Origin: JBBSAT01 sp046351235
Lineage (GTDB): Bacteria; Myxococcota_A; Polyangia; Polyangiales; Sandaracinaceae
Direction of reading: 5' to 3'
DNA length: 64,000 nt
NCBI GenBank assembly: GCA_046351235.1
Contig: JAXLYV010000001.1
Coordinates: 744,001-808,000 of the forward strand
Shown here: one piece after another, positions 25,334-35,479 of the stretch
Layout of the letters: each line of letters begins with the position of its first letter
Position numbering within the stretch: position 1 is the first letter of the stretch
Position numbers and translations under genes: made by a program
Notes under the pieces: generated by a model
The model's input: the letters and a program-made list of their open reading frames with translations, nothing else
Database searches by the model: none
What the model was told of the DNA's origin: nothing

Positions 25334-25507
25334 AGTCGCGCCTCCTCGATGACGGCGGGTGAGCCAGGTAGATGGTGCCCACCCCAACACCGTACGACGA
25401 ATGTACTCGTGGCCCCCCCCCCACGAGTCAATACGCTCCGCATCGTGTCGCGTCATCGTCACCTCCACCGCATGGTCGAGCGGGTAGCCCGGTGACGTCG
25501 CTATCGC

Positions 25508-26263
25508 TCAACTCCTCGGCGGCTCGACCGGAGGAACTTCTGGCGCCGCTTCGAGCCCGGCCTTGCGCCGCGCGGTCGGCTTCACGCGCTCGCCGAGGTC
25601 GGGCTCTCCGGCCAGCTCGAGCAGACCGGCGGCGATGCTCGCGATGCCCCCGTACGCTGGCTCGAACGCCGCAATCTTCGCGTCGCGCGCGGCCAGAGCC
25701 CCCTCGGCCTCGCGCTCCTCGCGCTTCACCACGTCGAGCGCCTTCTTGAGCGACGCCGCGCCTGCCTCCAGCTCGCTCGCGAGAACGGCGAAGTCCAGCT
25801 TGCGCCCCTTGCGTGGCGTCGTCTTCGGCGCGCCACGCTTCACCGACTTGGCCGCGTTCTTCGCGTAGGTGACGAGCATGTCGGGCGCCGCTGGCACCGA
25901 CTGGTCGAGCTTGTACCGCGCGAGGCTCTCCGCGCCGAACGCGCCCGAGATAGTGCCCGCGATCTCGTCGATCGACGTGCGCAATGCGACGACCGCCGCG
26001 TCGCGCGCGTCCCGCGCGGGCGGATCGTCGCCGAGCTCCTCGGCATACGCCTGCTCGGCGCCTTCCAGCTCGCTCGCCCGACCGAGCAGCGCGGCCCGCA
26101 GCGCATCCACCAGCTCCGAGACGGTGAGCTTGCGGCCGGCCTTGACCCCGAGCGCCTGCTCGATCTGGGCGGCGCGCTTGGCGACGTGCACCTCCAGCGC
26201 TGCGCCTACGGCGCGCGCCGATCCCGTGCGGTTGCTGACGAGCTTCGTGATCTCCTTGGCCAT
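25508..26263 (-). CDS. Helical protein of unknown function
   Basis: 251 residues; GGGAGG lies six bases before the ATG (MAKEITKLVSNRTG). Almost wholly alpha-helical and coiled-coil prone (VAKRAAQIEQALG, ELEAGAASLKKALDVVKREEREAEG), with a basic middle (KRGAPKTTPRKGRK) and a Pro-rich tail. No catalytic motif or signal peptide. It has similar size and style to the protein at 34625-35359, and each of the two sits beside a period-20/41 repeat array. It could be a nucleoid or structural scaffold; this is speculation. 174 bases separate it from the small beta protein gene downstream. Confidence 0.6.
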   Translation of the reverse strand: MAKEITKLVSNRTGSARAVGAALEVHVAKRAAQIEQALGVKAGRKLTVSELVDALRAALLGRASELEGAEQAYAEELGDDPPARDARDAAVVALRTSIDEIAGTISGAFGAESLARYKLDQSVPAAPDMLVTYAKNAAKSVKRGAPKTTPRKGRKLDFAVLASELEAGAASLKKALDVVKREEREAEGALAARDAKIAAFEPAYGGIASIAAGLLELAGEPDLGERVKPTARRKAGLEAAPEVPPVEPPRS

Positions 26264-26369
26264 CGTGTTTCCTCCCGTCGGGGACGGTACAGAACGGCGC
26301 TCCGAATCACCAGCGCCGCCGCCGATCCCGTCTCGCACGCGTGCCCGCGCGCCGGAGACGCCCCGCGCA

Positions 26370-26562
26370 TTCCTCAGGCGGCTCGCTTCCGCGAAAGACG
26401 GGCCCGCCGCGCCTCGGACGGCCGCGCGCGCGAGAAGACGCGTCCGAGAATCCTCGGATGCCGATTCTGCCCGGCGAGCCCCTTCCGAGAATCCTCGAAC
26501 GCCAGTCCTCCACGGAAAGGCCCGTCCGAGGATCCTCCGACGTCGATGTTTCACGCCGGCGC
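26370..26562. repeat. Imperfect 40/41-bp tandem repeat, about five units
   Basis: A [A/T]TCCTC-type anchor recurs at 26370, 26410 (as CGCCTC), 26450, 26491 and 26532, i.e. every 40, 40, 41 and 41 bases. The three right-hand units share TCCGAGAATCCTCGGA or close variants (26443, 26484, 26525), itself an inverted repeat. Units diverge between the anchors. The array fills most of the 321-base gap (26264-26584) between a hypothetical gene and the lactone oxidase gene. A 41-base period would change reading frame each unit, so it is probably not coding. Confidence 0.7.
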
Positions 26563-26584
26563 GCGTGCGCCCGCGCGCGGGCGC

Positions 26585-27877
26585 TCAGCCGAGCACGCGG
26601 TCGAGGAACGCGTTGCGGAGCGTGCCTTCTGGATCGAGGTCGCGGCTCAGCGCGCCGAATTCGCCGGCGCGCGCCCACACGCGAGCGACGTAGCTAGCGT
26701 CGACGTCCATCTCCTTGCCCCAATGCGGGCGCCCGAGGTGACGCTGCGAGAGCGACTCGAACGCCTGGAAGAGGCGCGCGCGGCCCGGCGCCTCGCTCAT
26801 GTACGCGCCGATCTGCACCGTGGGGCGCCCGTAGGCCGGGCTCATCCACGCGTCGTCCTCGCGCACGAAGCGCACCTCGACCGGGAAGTCCACGGCGATG
26901 CGCTCGCGCTCGATGATCGAAGCGAGCTCGTCGAGCACGAGGGCCGCCGCGTCGAGGTCGAAGGCGTACTCGGTCTCGCGATGGAGCGGCGGCATCGCCA
27001 CGTTGAACGCGTGGTGGCTCTGCACGGCGATGCCGGGGCGCTCGAGATAGCTGCGCGCGACGAGCGCGTTGATCTTCGGTGTGATCGCCGGCCAGCGCGC
27101 CCCCGCGGCGAGCGCGGCCGGGAACACGTACCGATTCACGACGTGCTCGTCGATCGCGCGCGACGCGCGCACGTCGGCCGGCGCCTCGGGCGTGCGCAGA
27201 TAGCGGAACACGTGCGCCCCGCGCGCGCCCGGGAGCCACCACACCTTCACGAACTCGGTCGATCCTGCGATCTCGGGCAAGCGCCGCGCGACCTCGCGGA
27301 TGGGCATCACCTCGACCTCGCCGATCAGCACGAACGCGGGCGCCACGCGCAGCACGAGCTCCACGATCACGCCGAGCGCGCCGAGCCCGACGCGCGCCGC
27401 CGGCAAGCGCGGATCGCCCCGGCCGAGCACGAGCACGTCGCCTCGCGGCGTGACGAGCGTCATCGCCTCGACGAGGCTCGCGAGGTTGCCGTGCACGAAG
27501 CTCGATCCGTGCGTGCCCGTGCTGATGGCGCCAGCGATGGACTGCGCGCTGACGGAACCGAGGATGGGCACGGCGAGCCCCACGCGGTCGAGCGCCTCCG
27601 TGAGCTCGAAGAGATGGATGCCGGCCTGCACGCGGATCGTGCGTGCGGCCGCGTCGATGCCGAGCACCGCGCGCATGCCCTCGAGGTCCAGCGCGACGTG
27701 CTCGGGCACGGCGATGGTCGACCACGAATGGCCCGCGCCGACCGCGCGCACGCGCTGCTTCGCACGCCGCGCGCGTGCCAACAGGTCGACCACTTCGCCG
27801 ACCGACCGCGGCGACTCCCACGCCGTCGGCTTGGCCCTGTGGACCCTCGACCAGTTGACCCATTCCTTCGGCGGCAC
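26585..27877 (-). CDS. FAD-linked sugar-lactone oxidase (D-arabinono-1,4-lactone oxidase family)
   Basis: 430 residues with a GTG start. The N-terminal FAD-binding PCMH-type domain shows VRAVGAGHSWSTIAVPE, GSVSAQSIAGAISTGTHGSS (FAD and loop segments) and GALGVIVELVLRVAP. The C-terminal ALO domain ends with GRPHWGKEMD, the HWGK motif of L-gulono/D-arabinono-lactone oxidases. It would oxidise a sugar lactone or a related alcohol using O2 or another acceptor; the substrate is not determined. The stop of the CAAX-protease gene lies two bases upstream, so the two form an operon. Confidence 0.88.
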   Translation of the reverse strand: MPPKEWVNWSRVHRAKPTAWESPRSVGEVVDLLARARRAKQRVRAVGAGHSWSTIAVPEHVALDLEGMRAVLGIDAAARTIRVQAGIHLFELTEALDRVGLAVPILGSVSAQSIAGAISTGTHGSSFVHGNLASLVEAMTLVTPRGDVLVLGRGDPRLPAARVGLGALGVIVELVLRVAPAFVLIGEVEVMPIREVARRLPEIAGSTEFVKVWWLPGARGAHVFRYLRTPEAPADVRASRAIDEHVVNRYVFPAALAAGARWPAITPKINALVARSYLERPGIAVQSHHAFNVAMPPLHRETEYAFDLDAAALVLDELASIIERERIAVDFPVEVRFVREDDAWMSPAYGRPTVQIGAYMSEAPGRARLFQAFESLSQRHLGRPHWGKEMDVDASYVARVWARAGEFGALSRDLDPEGTLRNAFLDRVLG

Positions 27878-27878
27878 G

Positions 27879-28520
27879 TCAGCGAGTCTGACGCACCTTG
27901 CGACGACTCACGAGCGCCTGTTCGCCGGGGATCGAGGGAGGGGTGTCGAGACGGCCTTCGAACGAGAGCACGAAGCGCAGGTTCACGGTGTTGATCAGGA
28001 CGTGGGCGAGGATCGCGCCCTCGAGACGCCCGCTCGCCTCGTAGATGGCGCCGAGGACCGCTCCCGTGGCCGTCGCCCAGACCGTCCAGATCCAGAAGCG
28101 CCGCGAGGGCCCCACGTGCAGGGCACCGAACGCGAACGAGCTCGCCGCGAGGCCCCACCAGGGCAGGAGCGCTCCTCGGAAGAGGATCTCTTCGCCCACC
28201 CCGCTCACGAGAGCGAGCCAGAGCGCGTCGCCCGGCGTGGCGTCGGCGAGGAGCGTCCGGAAATCCTGGCGGAGCGTCTTTCCCCAGCCGGTCCGGTGAA
28301 CCACGACGCGGGTCAGCGCGATGGTGAGGGCCGCGAGCGCCGTCCCCGCCGCGAGGGAGGCCGCGAGCGAGTCGAGCGGCCCCACCTCGGCCGTGCGCCG
28401 CACGAGGCTCTCGTCCCGGGCCCAGGCGATGCCGGCGGCGCACGCGACCATCCCCCCGTAGACGAGGAGCGCCAGCGCCCGGTGGCGGGGACGGCGCGAG
28501 GATGGGCGAGGGGCTTGCAT
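27879..28520 (-). CDS. CPBP-family intramembrane metalloprotease (CAAX/Abi type)
   Basis: 213 residues from the ATG giving MQAPRPSSRR. Several hydrophobic helices. Motif 1 is GEEILFRG (E110, E111, R115), motif 2 is FGALHVG, and motif 3 is HVLINTVN; together they form the glutamate/histidine active site of CPBP/Abi proteases. Family members process prenylated proteins, confer bacteriocin self-immunity or act in protein maturation; the role here is open. It overlaps closely with the lactone oxidase gene and is divergent from the HD-GYP regulator. Confidence 0.87.
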   Translation of the reverse strand: MQAPRPSSRRPRHRALALLVYGGMVACAAGIAWARDESLVRRTAEVGPLDSLAASLAAGTALAALTIALTRVVVHRTGWGKTLRQDFRTLLADATPGDALWLALVSGVGEEILFRGALLPWWGLAASSFAFGALHVGPSRRFWIWTVWATATGAVLGAIYEASGRLEGAILAHVLINTVNLRFVLSFEGRLDTPPSIPGEQALVSRRKVRQTR

Positions 28521-28574
28521 CGGCGTTCTTGAACCGCGCGCCTCCGTGGTAGAACGCGGCCTTCCCACCCTACG

Positions 28575-30068
<1,494 letters not shown>

Positions 30069-30084
30069 CGGACGCTCGGCCTCG

Positions 30085-31206
30085 ATGAGCCAGACCCGCA
30101 GCTCCGCGCCTCCCGGTCGCGCCAGCCTCGATCGCGCGACGATCGAGATGGCGACGCTCGTGGTGCACTATCCGGCCGCGCGCGGGCGCGTCGTGCTGCG
30201 CGGCAACGTCTCGCCGACCGACTGGGACCGCGACACGCCGCCCATCACGGTCGACGGGGACACGTCGGTGTTCCGGCTGCCGGTCTCGATGGGGCAGACG
30301 GTCGAGGTGAAGCCGTTCCGGGTCGGCGAGAACGGCGCGCCCGGCAAGTGGGCGATGGGCCGCAACGTGATCCTCGCGGCGCGCGACGTGATCGAGATGT
30401 GGCCGACGTTCGAGCGCGACACCGGCGAGCTCTTGCCGTGGCACGACGTGTCGGTGCCGGGCGCCGAGCCGCTCTCGGTGCGCGTGATGCTGCCCCCCGG
30501 CTACCGCGAGCACACGAGCACCGCGCACGACGTGATCTACGCCGTCGACGGGCAGGCGCTGTGGAGCGATCAGCACGATCCCTTCGGCGTCTGGGGGCTC
30601 GATCATCGGCTCGACGAGCTCTGGCGGCTCGGCGTGCTCGACGACGTGATCCTGGTCTCCATCCGGACGGCGGAGGGGCGCCTCGAGAAGCTCGGTCCCT
30701 GCCCCGACCGCAGCCACGCGGGCGGCTGCGGCCTCGACTTCCTGCGCGGCATCACCGACGTGCTCGTGCCCGAGGTGGACGCGAGCTATCGGACGCGGCG
30801 CGATCCCGACGGCCGCGGGCTGCTCGGTGCCTCGATGGGCGGGCTGTTCTCGCTCTTCGGCGCGTGGCGGCGGCCCGACGTGTTCGGCAACGCCATCTGC
30901 CTCTCGAGCTCGTTCTGGTGGGCCGATCGCGCGCTCGTGAAAGAGGTGCAGCTCGGGCAGGCCCCGGCGAAGCGCCCGAAGATCTACCTCGACTCGGGCG
31001 CGACGTCGTCGCCGTTCGAGGAGGATCGGAACCTGCGCGACGGCCACCACCACACGCGCGCGATGATGCGCGCGCTGATGGAGCTCGGCTGGGAGCGCGA
31101 GAAGGACCTTCACGTGCTCGCCTTCGCGGGGGACCTGCACGATGCGAGCGCCTGGGGCGCCCGCGTCACCATCCCGCTGCAGCTCTTCTTTCCGTCGAAG
31201 TGCTGA
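30085..31206 (+). CDS. Esterase-D/IroE-like alpha/beta hydrolase
   Basis: 373 residues. An N-terminal beta domain (about 25-115: VVHYPAARGRVVLRG, VFRLPVSMGQTVEVKP) resembles a carbohydrate-binding or early-set module. Then comes a putative esterase domain: RVMLPPGYREH, VIYAVDGQALW, the nucleophile elbow GASMGG (Ser near residue 250), and GDLHDASAW carrying the likely catalytic His. Such enzymes cleave siderophore, acyl-sugar or mycolate-like esters. No signal peptide is seen. A stem-loop terminator follows. Confidence 0.82.
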   Translation: MSQTRSSAPPGRASLDRATIEMATLVVHYPAARGRVVLRGNVSPTDWDRDTPPITVDGDTSVFRLPVSMGQTVEVKPFRVGENGAPGKWAMGRNVILAARDVIEMWPTFERDTGELLPWHDVSVPGAEPLSVRVMLPPGYREHTSTAHDVIYAVDGQALWSDQHDPFGVWGLDHRLDELWRLGVLDDVILVSIRTAEGRLEKLGPCPDRSHAGGCGLDFLRGITDVLVPEVDASYRTRRDPDGRGLLGASMGGLFSLFGAWRRPDVFGNAICLSSSFWWADRALVKEVQLGQAPAKRPKIYLDSGATSSPFEEDRNLRDGHHHTRAMMRALMELGWEREKDLHVLAFAGDLHDASAWGARVTIPLQLFFPSKC

Positions 31207-31218
31207 CGCTCAGTCCTC

Positions 31219-31239
31219 GGGGGCCGATACGCGGCCCCC
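31219..31239 (+). terminator. Small stem-loop after esterase gene
   Basis: GGGGGCC, a seven-base loop, then GGCCCCC, twelve bases after the esterase stop. No T-run follows, so it may only pause polymerase or protect the 3' end; the stronger hairpin lies 50 bases on. Confidence 0.4.
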
Positions 31240-31289
31240 TCCATCGGGAGTGAATCCCGAGGGAGCCTCCCCCTCGTATCGCTCCGCAA

Positions 31290-31320
31290 GAGAGGGCGAC
31301 AGGTTTCCTGTCACCCTCTC
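31290..31320. terminator. Bidirectional terminator hairpin between convergent genes
   Basis: A 14-base stem with one mismatch (GAGAGGGCGACAGG / CCTGTCACCCTCTC) and a TTT loop. The right arm overlaps the stop codon of the lipoprotein gene read from the other strand. Its place between two convergent genes supports termination in both directions. Confidence 0.7.
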
Positions 31321-32314
31321 AGTTGACCGCGAGATCCAGCACGTACGGCGTGCAGGACGCGTTGAACGTGGGCGCGGTCACGCGGATGTAGAGCGTCCCG
31401 CTCGCGTCGGCGAGGAAGCCGCAGCCCGTCTTCAGCTCGACCGTCTCGATCGCGTTCGCCGGATGCACGCTCGAGCAGCCGCGGCCGATCATGTTGTCGC
31501 TCTGGCCGGTGTTGCAGCTCGTGTCGGTCCCGCCGTTGTCGCAGACGTACCAGGCGGCGAGATCGAAGTCGCTGCCGGCCGGGATGTTGCGCAGCGTCAC
31601 GTCGATGCGCGGGCTACCGCCGTCGGTGCCGTCCACGACGCGCAGGCGAATCCAGTCGACGTCCCCCATGTGGTCGATCGTGAAGTCGGTGAGGCTGAGC
31701 GTGGTGTTCTCGGAGTCGACGAGCGTGCCGGACATCGTGGCGACGGAGTTGTCGTCGTTCTCTTCGTGCGGATCGGGCATGCATCCGCAGCGGCCGGTGA
31801 GGCAGACGGCGCCGCCGAGGCAGGTGCCGCAGTCGAGCGGCATTCCGCAGCCGTCGTCGGGCGCGCCGCACTCGTAGTGCAGCGCCTCGCACGTCGTCGC
31901 GGCGCAGGTGCACGTGTCGCCCTCGCGGTGGAACGGCGGCTCGCACGCGAAGTCGCACGTGCCCCCGCTGGTGCACGAGGCGATGCCGGTGGAGGGCGTG
32001 GGACACGGCTCTCCGCAGCCGAGCCGGCAGCCGTTCGCCGGATCGTTGGCCTGGTCGACGATGCACCCGCCGCCGCACCGATGCTGGCCGCTCGGGCACG
32101 TGACGCTCGCGTCGCGCATCGTGGTGCCGCCGTCGCGACGCGGGCCGGTGTCCGCGGGCGGGCCGGTATCGCCAGCAGCGCCGTCGCGGGCGACGCCGGT
32201 GTCGCGAGGCACGCTGGCGTCCTCGGCGGGCGGCTCGGTCACGCTGGCGCAAGCGGGGGTGAGCGAGAGCGAGAGGGCGAGGCCGAGCAGGCCGGCGCGG
32301 AGGCGCGAAGTCAT
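31319..32314 (-). CDS. Cys-rich lipoprotein of myxobacterial type
   Basis: 331 residues. The signal peptide ends at the lipobox-like TPAC (Cys near residue 22), then an Asp/Thr/Pro-rich linker with repeated DTG...RDG units. A Cys-rich region (about residues 72-180: SGQHRCGGGCIVDQ, CGEPC, CDFACEPPF, CGMPLDCGTCLGG) precedes DPHEENDDNSVA and a C-terminal ~120-residue beta domain reminiscent of bacterial pre-peptidase C-type sandwiches. Such proteins decorate the outer membrane of Myxococcota; the function is unknown. Confidence 0.78.
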   Translation of the reverse strand: MTSRLRAGLLGLALSLSLTPACASVTEPPAEDASVPRDTGVARDGAAGDTGPPADTGPRRDGGTTMRDASVTCPSGQHRCGGGCIVDQANDPANGCRLGCGEPCPTPSTGIASCTSGGTCDFACEPPFHREGDTCTCAATTCEALHYECGAPDDGCGMPLDCGTCLGGAVCLTGRCGCMPDPHEENDDNSVATMSGTLVDSENTTLSLTDFTIDHMGDVDWIRLRVVDGTDGGSPRIDVTLRNIPAGSDFDLAAWYVCDNGGTDTSCNTGQSDNMIGRGCSSVHPANAIETVELKTGCGFLADASGTLYIRVTAPTFNASCTPYVLDLAVN

Positions 32315-32379
32315 ACGCTCAACGTCTCATGCGCATGCGAGCGCATCAAGAGACGGTCGTCCCGCGCGGCCGTTCCCGA

Positions 32380-33192
32380 TCAGTGGATGGGCGGCGCGTA
32401 GGTGGGGATCGCCGTCGCGCGCACGCTGATCGGCGCGCCCTGCGCGTCGTGGCCCGATCCCGTGAAGTGCGTGAGGTCGCTGGCCGTGAGCGTGGCCGTG
32501 ACCTCGGTCGCGCGATCGTTCAGCCAGTAGTGGACCGTGCCGCCCTGCTGCTCCCAGCCGTCGTCCCCCTGGGTGGTGTCGGATGGGTCCGTGGAGAGGA
32601 GCGCGCCGTTCTCGCCGAATTGGAGCTCGTACTCGCGATTGCCGGCCGTCACGGTCCAGCGGGAGCCGGCCACGTCGAAGCAGCCGGGCTCGTCGCCGCC
32701 CGTCGTGGCGAGCTCCTCGGCGGGGCAGCTCGTCGCCACGTGCACGCGGTCGGCACGGAAGGGCCACTCGTCGCCGCGGACGTTGACGGCGGTCCCGAGG
32801 AGCATGGTGCCGTTGTGGAGCGTCGCCCGGTACTCGACGTAGCGGTTCTGGAGGAAGATTCGAAGGACGTCGTTCTCGGCGAACCACTCGTCGGTGGCCG
32901 GAGTGGCGCCCGCGACGTCCGTCGCGCGGACGCGGCCGCCCGCCATCAGCTCCACGTCGAACGTGTAGCTCCCGCCCGGGGCGTCGGCCTGCACGCGCCA
33001 GTGGCTGCCGGTGGGATTCCAGCACACGGTCGGGGCCATGCGGATCGCGGAGGCGTCGTCGCACGGCGTGTAGGGCGGGCGCTGCTGCGAGTGCGCGGTC
33101 GTGTCGCCTCCGCCCCCCGCGCCCGTCCCACCACAGGCGACGATGAGGAGCGAGCTGGCGAGCGAGAGCGCGAGGCGAGAGCGGAGGTCCAT
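32380..33192 (-). CDS. Lipoprotein with two repeated beta domains
   Basis: 270 residues from the ATG giving MDLRSRLALSLASS; the lipobox is VACG near residues 18-21, followed by a Gly/Thr linker. Two similar halves each start with a Cys and a Trp-containing strand (CWNPTGSHWRVQADAPGG and CFDVAGSRWTVTAGNRE), then a 'W-x-E/Q-x-x-x-x-x-x-x-x-N/D-R' strand and a TATL/RATL-type strand. This suggests an internal duplication of an ~110-residue domain. No known family. Divergent from the ParB-like gene. Confidence 0.68.
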   Translation of the reverse strand: MDLRSRLALSLASSLLIVACGGTGAGGGGDTTAHSQQRPPYTPCDDASAIRMAPTVCWNPTGSHWRVQADAPGGSYTFDVELMAGGRVRATDVAGATPATDEWFAENDVLRIFLQNRYVEYRATLHNGTMLLGTAVNVRGDEWPFRADRVHVATSCPAEELATTGGDEPGCFDVAGSRWTVTAGNREYELQFGENGALLSTDPSDTTQGDDGWEQQGGTVHYWLNDRATEVTATLTASDLTHFTGSGHDAQGAPISVRATAIPTYAPPIH

Positions 33193-33282
33193 GGGCGCCC
33201 GGATGCTAGCCGAGGCGCGCGGCGAGGGCGAGGCGCAAGCCACCGCTTGCCCACGGGGGGCGGGCACGTGTACGAACCTCGC

Positions 33283-34278
33283 ATGCCCCCGCGCAAGAAG
33301 AAGGAAGCCGGCGACGAGGCCGCGCCGAAGAAGAAGGCGGCGCCGCGTCGCGCGAAGAAGCCGGCGATCGAGCCGGTGGGGATCGATGCGTCGGCGCTGC
33401 CGATCGAGACGAGCGATCCCGCGCTCGCCGCGCTCGTGGCCGGTGTCGCGGCGGCGGGCGGCGCGCCGATCGGCGCATGGAAGGATCCACTCGGCGGGCA
33501 TCCGCTGCTGCTCGCGGCGCTGCCGATCGACAAGGTCGCGCCCACGCCGTTCCAGCGCGACGTCTCCCCCGCGCACGTGAAGAAGCTCTCGTTCGCGATC
33601 GGCAAGACGCGCCGCTTCCTCGATCCGATCATCGCGATGCTGAGCGAGGAGGGCACGTTCCTCACGCCGAACGGCAATCACCGACTCACGGTGATGCGCG
33701 AGCTCGGCGCCAAGTCGATCGTGGCGCTGCTCGTGCCGGAGCGGCAGGTCGCCTACCAGATCCTCGCGCTCAACATCGAGAAGGCCCACAACCTGCGCGA
33801 GCGCGCGATCGAGGTGCGGCGGCTCGTCGTGGATCTCGCGACGTGGGCGCCCGGCGGCGAGAAGGACTTCGAGGTCGAGCTCGAGGAGCCGGCGCTCGTC
33901 ACGATCGGCTTCGCCTACGAGGCCAAGGGCCGCCTCTCGGGCGGCGCGTACATGCCCGTGCTGAAGAAGGTCGACTCCTGGATCGACGGGCCGCTGAAGG
34001 ACGCGATCGAAGAGCGCAAGCGGCGCGCGCAGCTCGTGCTGACGCTCGACGAGGCCGTGGACGGCGCCATCGCGCGCCTGAAGGAAGCGGGCCTGACGAG
34101 CCCGTACCTGCGCGCCTTCGTCGTCGGGCGCATCAACCCGCTCCGCTTCATCAAGGGCGATCCGCCGAGCCTCGACGAGCTGATGGCGACGATGACCAAG
34201 CGCGCCGCCGGCATGGACGCCGGCAAGATCAAGCCAACCGACATCGCCGCGAGCGGCGGCGTGCCCGACGAGGAGTAG
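33283..34278 (+). CDS. ParB-nuclease-domain protein
   Basis: 331 residues. A Lys/Ala-rich basic N-terminus (MPPRKKKEAGDEAAPKKKAA) probably contacts DNA or is disordered. Residues about 80-180 form a ParB/sulfiredoxin-like domain: LPIDKVAPTPFQRDVS, LDPIIAML, and GNHRLTVMRELG in place of the classical GERRxxA box. The remainder is helical. It lacks a clear helix-turn-helix of chromosomal ParB, and no parA is adjacent, so a partitioning role is unlikely; CTPase or nuclease-type ParB-like functions are possible. It converges with the helical-protein gene. Confidence 0.72.
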   Translation: MPPRKKKEAGDEAAPKKKAAPRRAKKPAIEPVGIDASALPIETSDPALAALVAGVAAAGGAPIGAWKDPLGGHPLLLAALPIDKVAPTPFQRDVSPAHVKKLSFAIGKTRRFLDPIIAMLSEEGTFLTPNGNHRLTVMRELGAKSIVALLVPERQVAYQILALNIEKAHNLRERAIEVRRLVVDLATWAPGGEKDFEVELEEPALVTIGFAYEAKGRLSGGAYMPVLKKVDSWIDGPLKDAIEERKRRAQLVLTLDEAVDGAIARLKEAGLTSPYLRAFVVGRINPLRFIKGDPPSLDELMATMTKRAAGMDAGKIKPTDIAASGGVPDEE

Positions 34279-34453
34279 CCCGCGCGGCTCGCGCGACCGC
34301 CATGTGGGCGCGCTCGACCTGCGCCGGGCACCGGTCGGTCCAGCCGGATGTACGGACCCCGAGACCGGGCGACGACGCATCCCGCGCGGCTTCGCCGGTC
34401 GCATGCCCGGGCAAACGCCAGGGCGACCGGCCAGCCACGCGCTTCTGCGGTGC

Positions 34454-34481
34454 CGGAGCAGCTCGAAGCGGAGCTGCTCCG
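34454..34481. terminator. Perfect 11-bp inverted repeat, possible bidirectional terminator
   Basis: CGGAGCAGCTC, a six-base loop GAAGCG, then GAGCTGCTCCG. It lies between two convergent genes and has no T-run. A terminator or a protein-binding palindrome are both possible. Confidence 0.45.
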
Positions 34482-34486
34482 CGGGC

Positions 34487-34628
34487 ACCGGGCGGGCGCC
34501 TGCTGGGACCGGGCAGGGTGCCCTGTTCAGCGGGAACCGCCCGAGCTCACCGGGCGCATCCTGGGCAAACCGGGCACCGCCGACCGGATCCGGGCAGCGC
34601 TCCGCGGCGCCGGGATCCCCGGAATCAC
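34487..34628. repeat. Phased 20/21-bp imperfect repeat, seven units
   Basis: NCCGGGC-like heptads recur at 34487, 34508, 34529 (AGCGGGA), 34549, 34569, 34589 (TCCGGGC) and 34609 (GCCGGGA), i.e. every 20 or 21 bases, two DNA helical turns. Weaker copies lie at 34406 and 34426. The rest of each unit is not conserved. The array fills the right part of the 346-base gap 34279-34624, which has no credible gene, and touches the stop of the helical-protein gene. Confidence 0.6.
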
Positions 34629-35359
34629 GTCGGTTTCGCCGGTGTCGCCGGATTGGCCTTCGCCTGGGCGCCCGTGTGGCGGTCGAGGTGATGGAACGTG
34701 TACTCCGCGAGGGCGCTCGCCGGCAGGGCTCCCGCGCGCACGGCGCGACGACCGGCCTCGTTGAGCTGGCGAATGTCCTCGTACAGCTCGCCGTCCGCGC
34801 GGTCGATGGTCTCCGTCTCTTCGACCGGCGCCGCCTTGGCCACCGCCGCATCGCCGTGCGCAGCCGCCAGGCGCGGCACGAGCGCGTCGGCCTCGCTGAG
34901 ACGCGTGGCGACGGCGGCCTCACCGAGCGTGCTCTGGCGCTCCGCGAGCAAGCTACGCATCGCAGAGATCTTGGCCTCGTACTCGCTCGCGTCGGCGGGC
35001 GTGGCCGCGTTGAGGCGATCAGCGAAGGCCTGGTCCCCGCGAGCGACCGTGCCGAGCAGCGAGCCGACCATGCCGAACCAGTTCTTGGCTTCCCGATAGG
35101 CGCTGGTGCGCGAGGCGATGGCCGTGGACTTGGCGGCGATGGCCACCGGGCGCGCGCTGCGGAGCGCTGCATGGTCGGCACGACGCTGGTCGAAGGCCGC
35201 GAGCGCGGTCGGGCCATGTCCGTACGCAGCGAGGACGGCGACGTCACGCGCCCATCGCTTGGAGACCTCACCGGCCTCGAGCGCGACGTCCTCCGATGAC
35301 GCCCGCCGTCCGATCTTCACGTAGTCATCCCCAGTCAGTGCCCGATGCTTGCGCGCCAT
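34625..35359 (-). CDS. Helical protein of unknown function at the edge of the defence island
   Basis: 244 residues; GGGAAGAG precedes the ATG (MARKHRALTGDDYVK). Mostly alpha-helical (KRWARDVAVLAAYGHG, AFADRLNAATPADASEYEAK, MRSLLAERQSTLGE). There is no signal peptide, no cysteine and no catalytic motif. The size, the basic start and the Ala/Pro-rich tail resemble the protein at 25508-26263, but no clear sequence alignment was found by eye. It is divergent from the methyltransferase operon, so it may share the control region that holds two palindromes, or simply mark the island's border. Confidence 0.6.
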   Translation of the reverse strand: MARKHRALTGDDYVKIGRRASSEDVALEAGEVSKRWARDVAVLAAYGHGPTALAAFDQRRADHAALRSARPVAIAAKSTAIASRTSAYREAKNWFGMVGSLLGTVARGDQAFADRLNAATPADASEYEAKISAMRSLLAERQSTLGEAAVATRLSEADALVPRLAAAHGDAAVAKAAPVEETETIDRADGELYEDIRQLNEAGRRAVRAGALPASALAEYTFHHLDRHTGAQAKANPATPAKPT

Positions 35360-35459
35360 GCTCTTCCCTCCATGAGTCGATGGAGCGGCGACGCTGCCAC
35401 CGGCAGGCGGAGCGGGTCAACGGAGATCGTGGCGATACGTTTCAGCCGCCGGCCCGCGT

Positions 35460-35479
35460 CAGCTCGAACGCGCGAGCTG
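35460..35479. promoter_or_regulatory. Palindrome 1 upstream of methyltransferase operon
   Basis: CAGCTCG-AACGCG-CGAGCTG, a perfect 7-6-7 inverted repeat. It sits in the 274-base gap 35360-35633, about 155 bases before the methyltransferase start. It abuts a second palindrome of the same geometry. Confidence 0.5.

Noticed and set aside
26370..26562. Possible CRISPR array
   Set aside because: Repeats are imperfect and short, units run on without constant spacers, and no cas gene is nearby.
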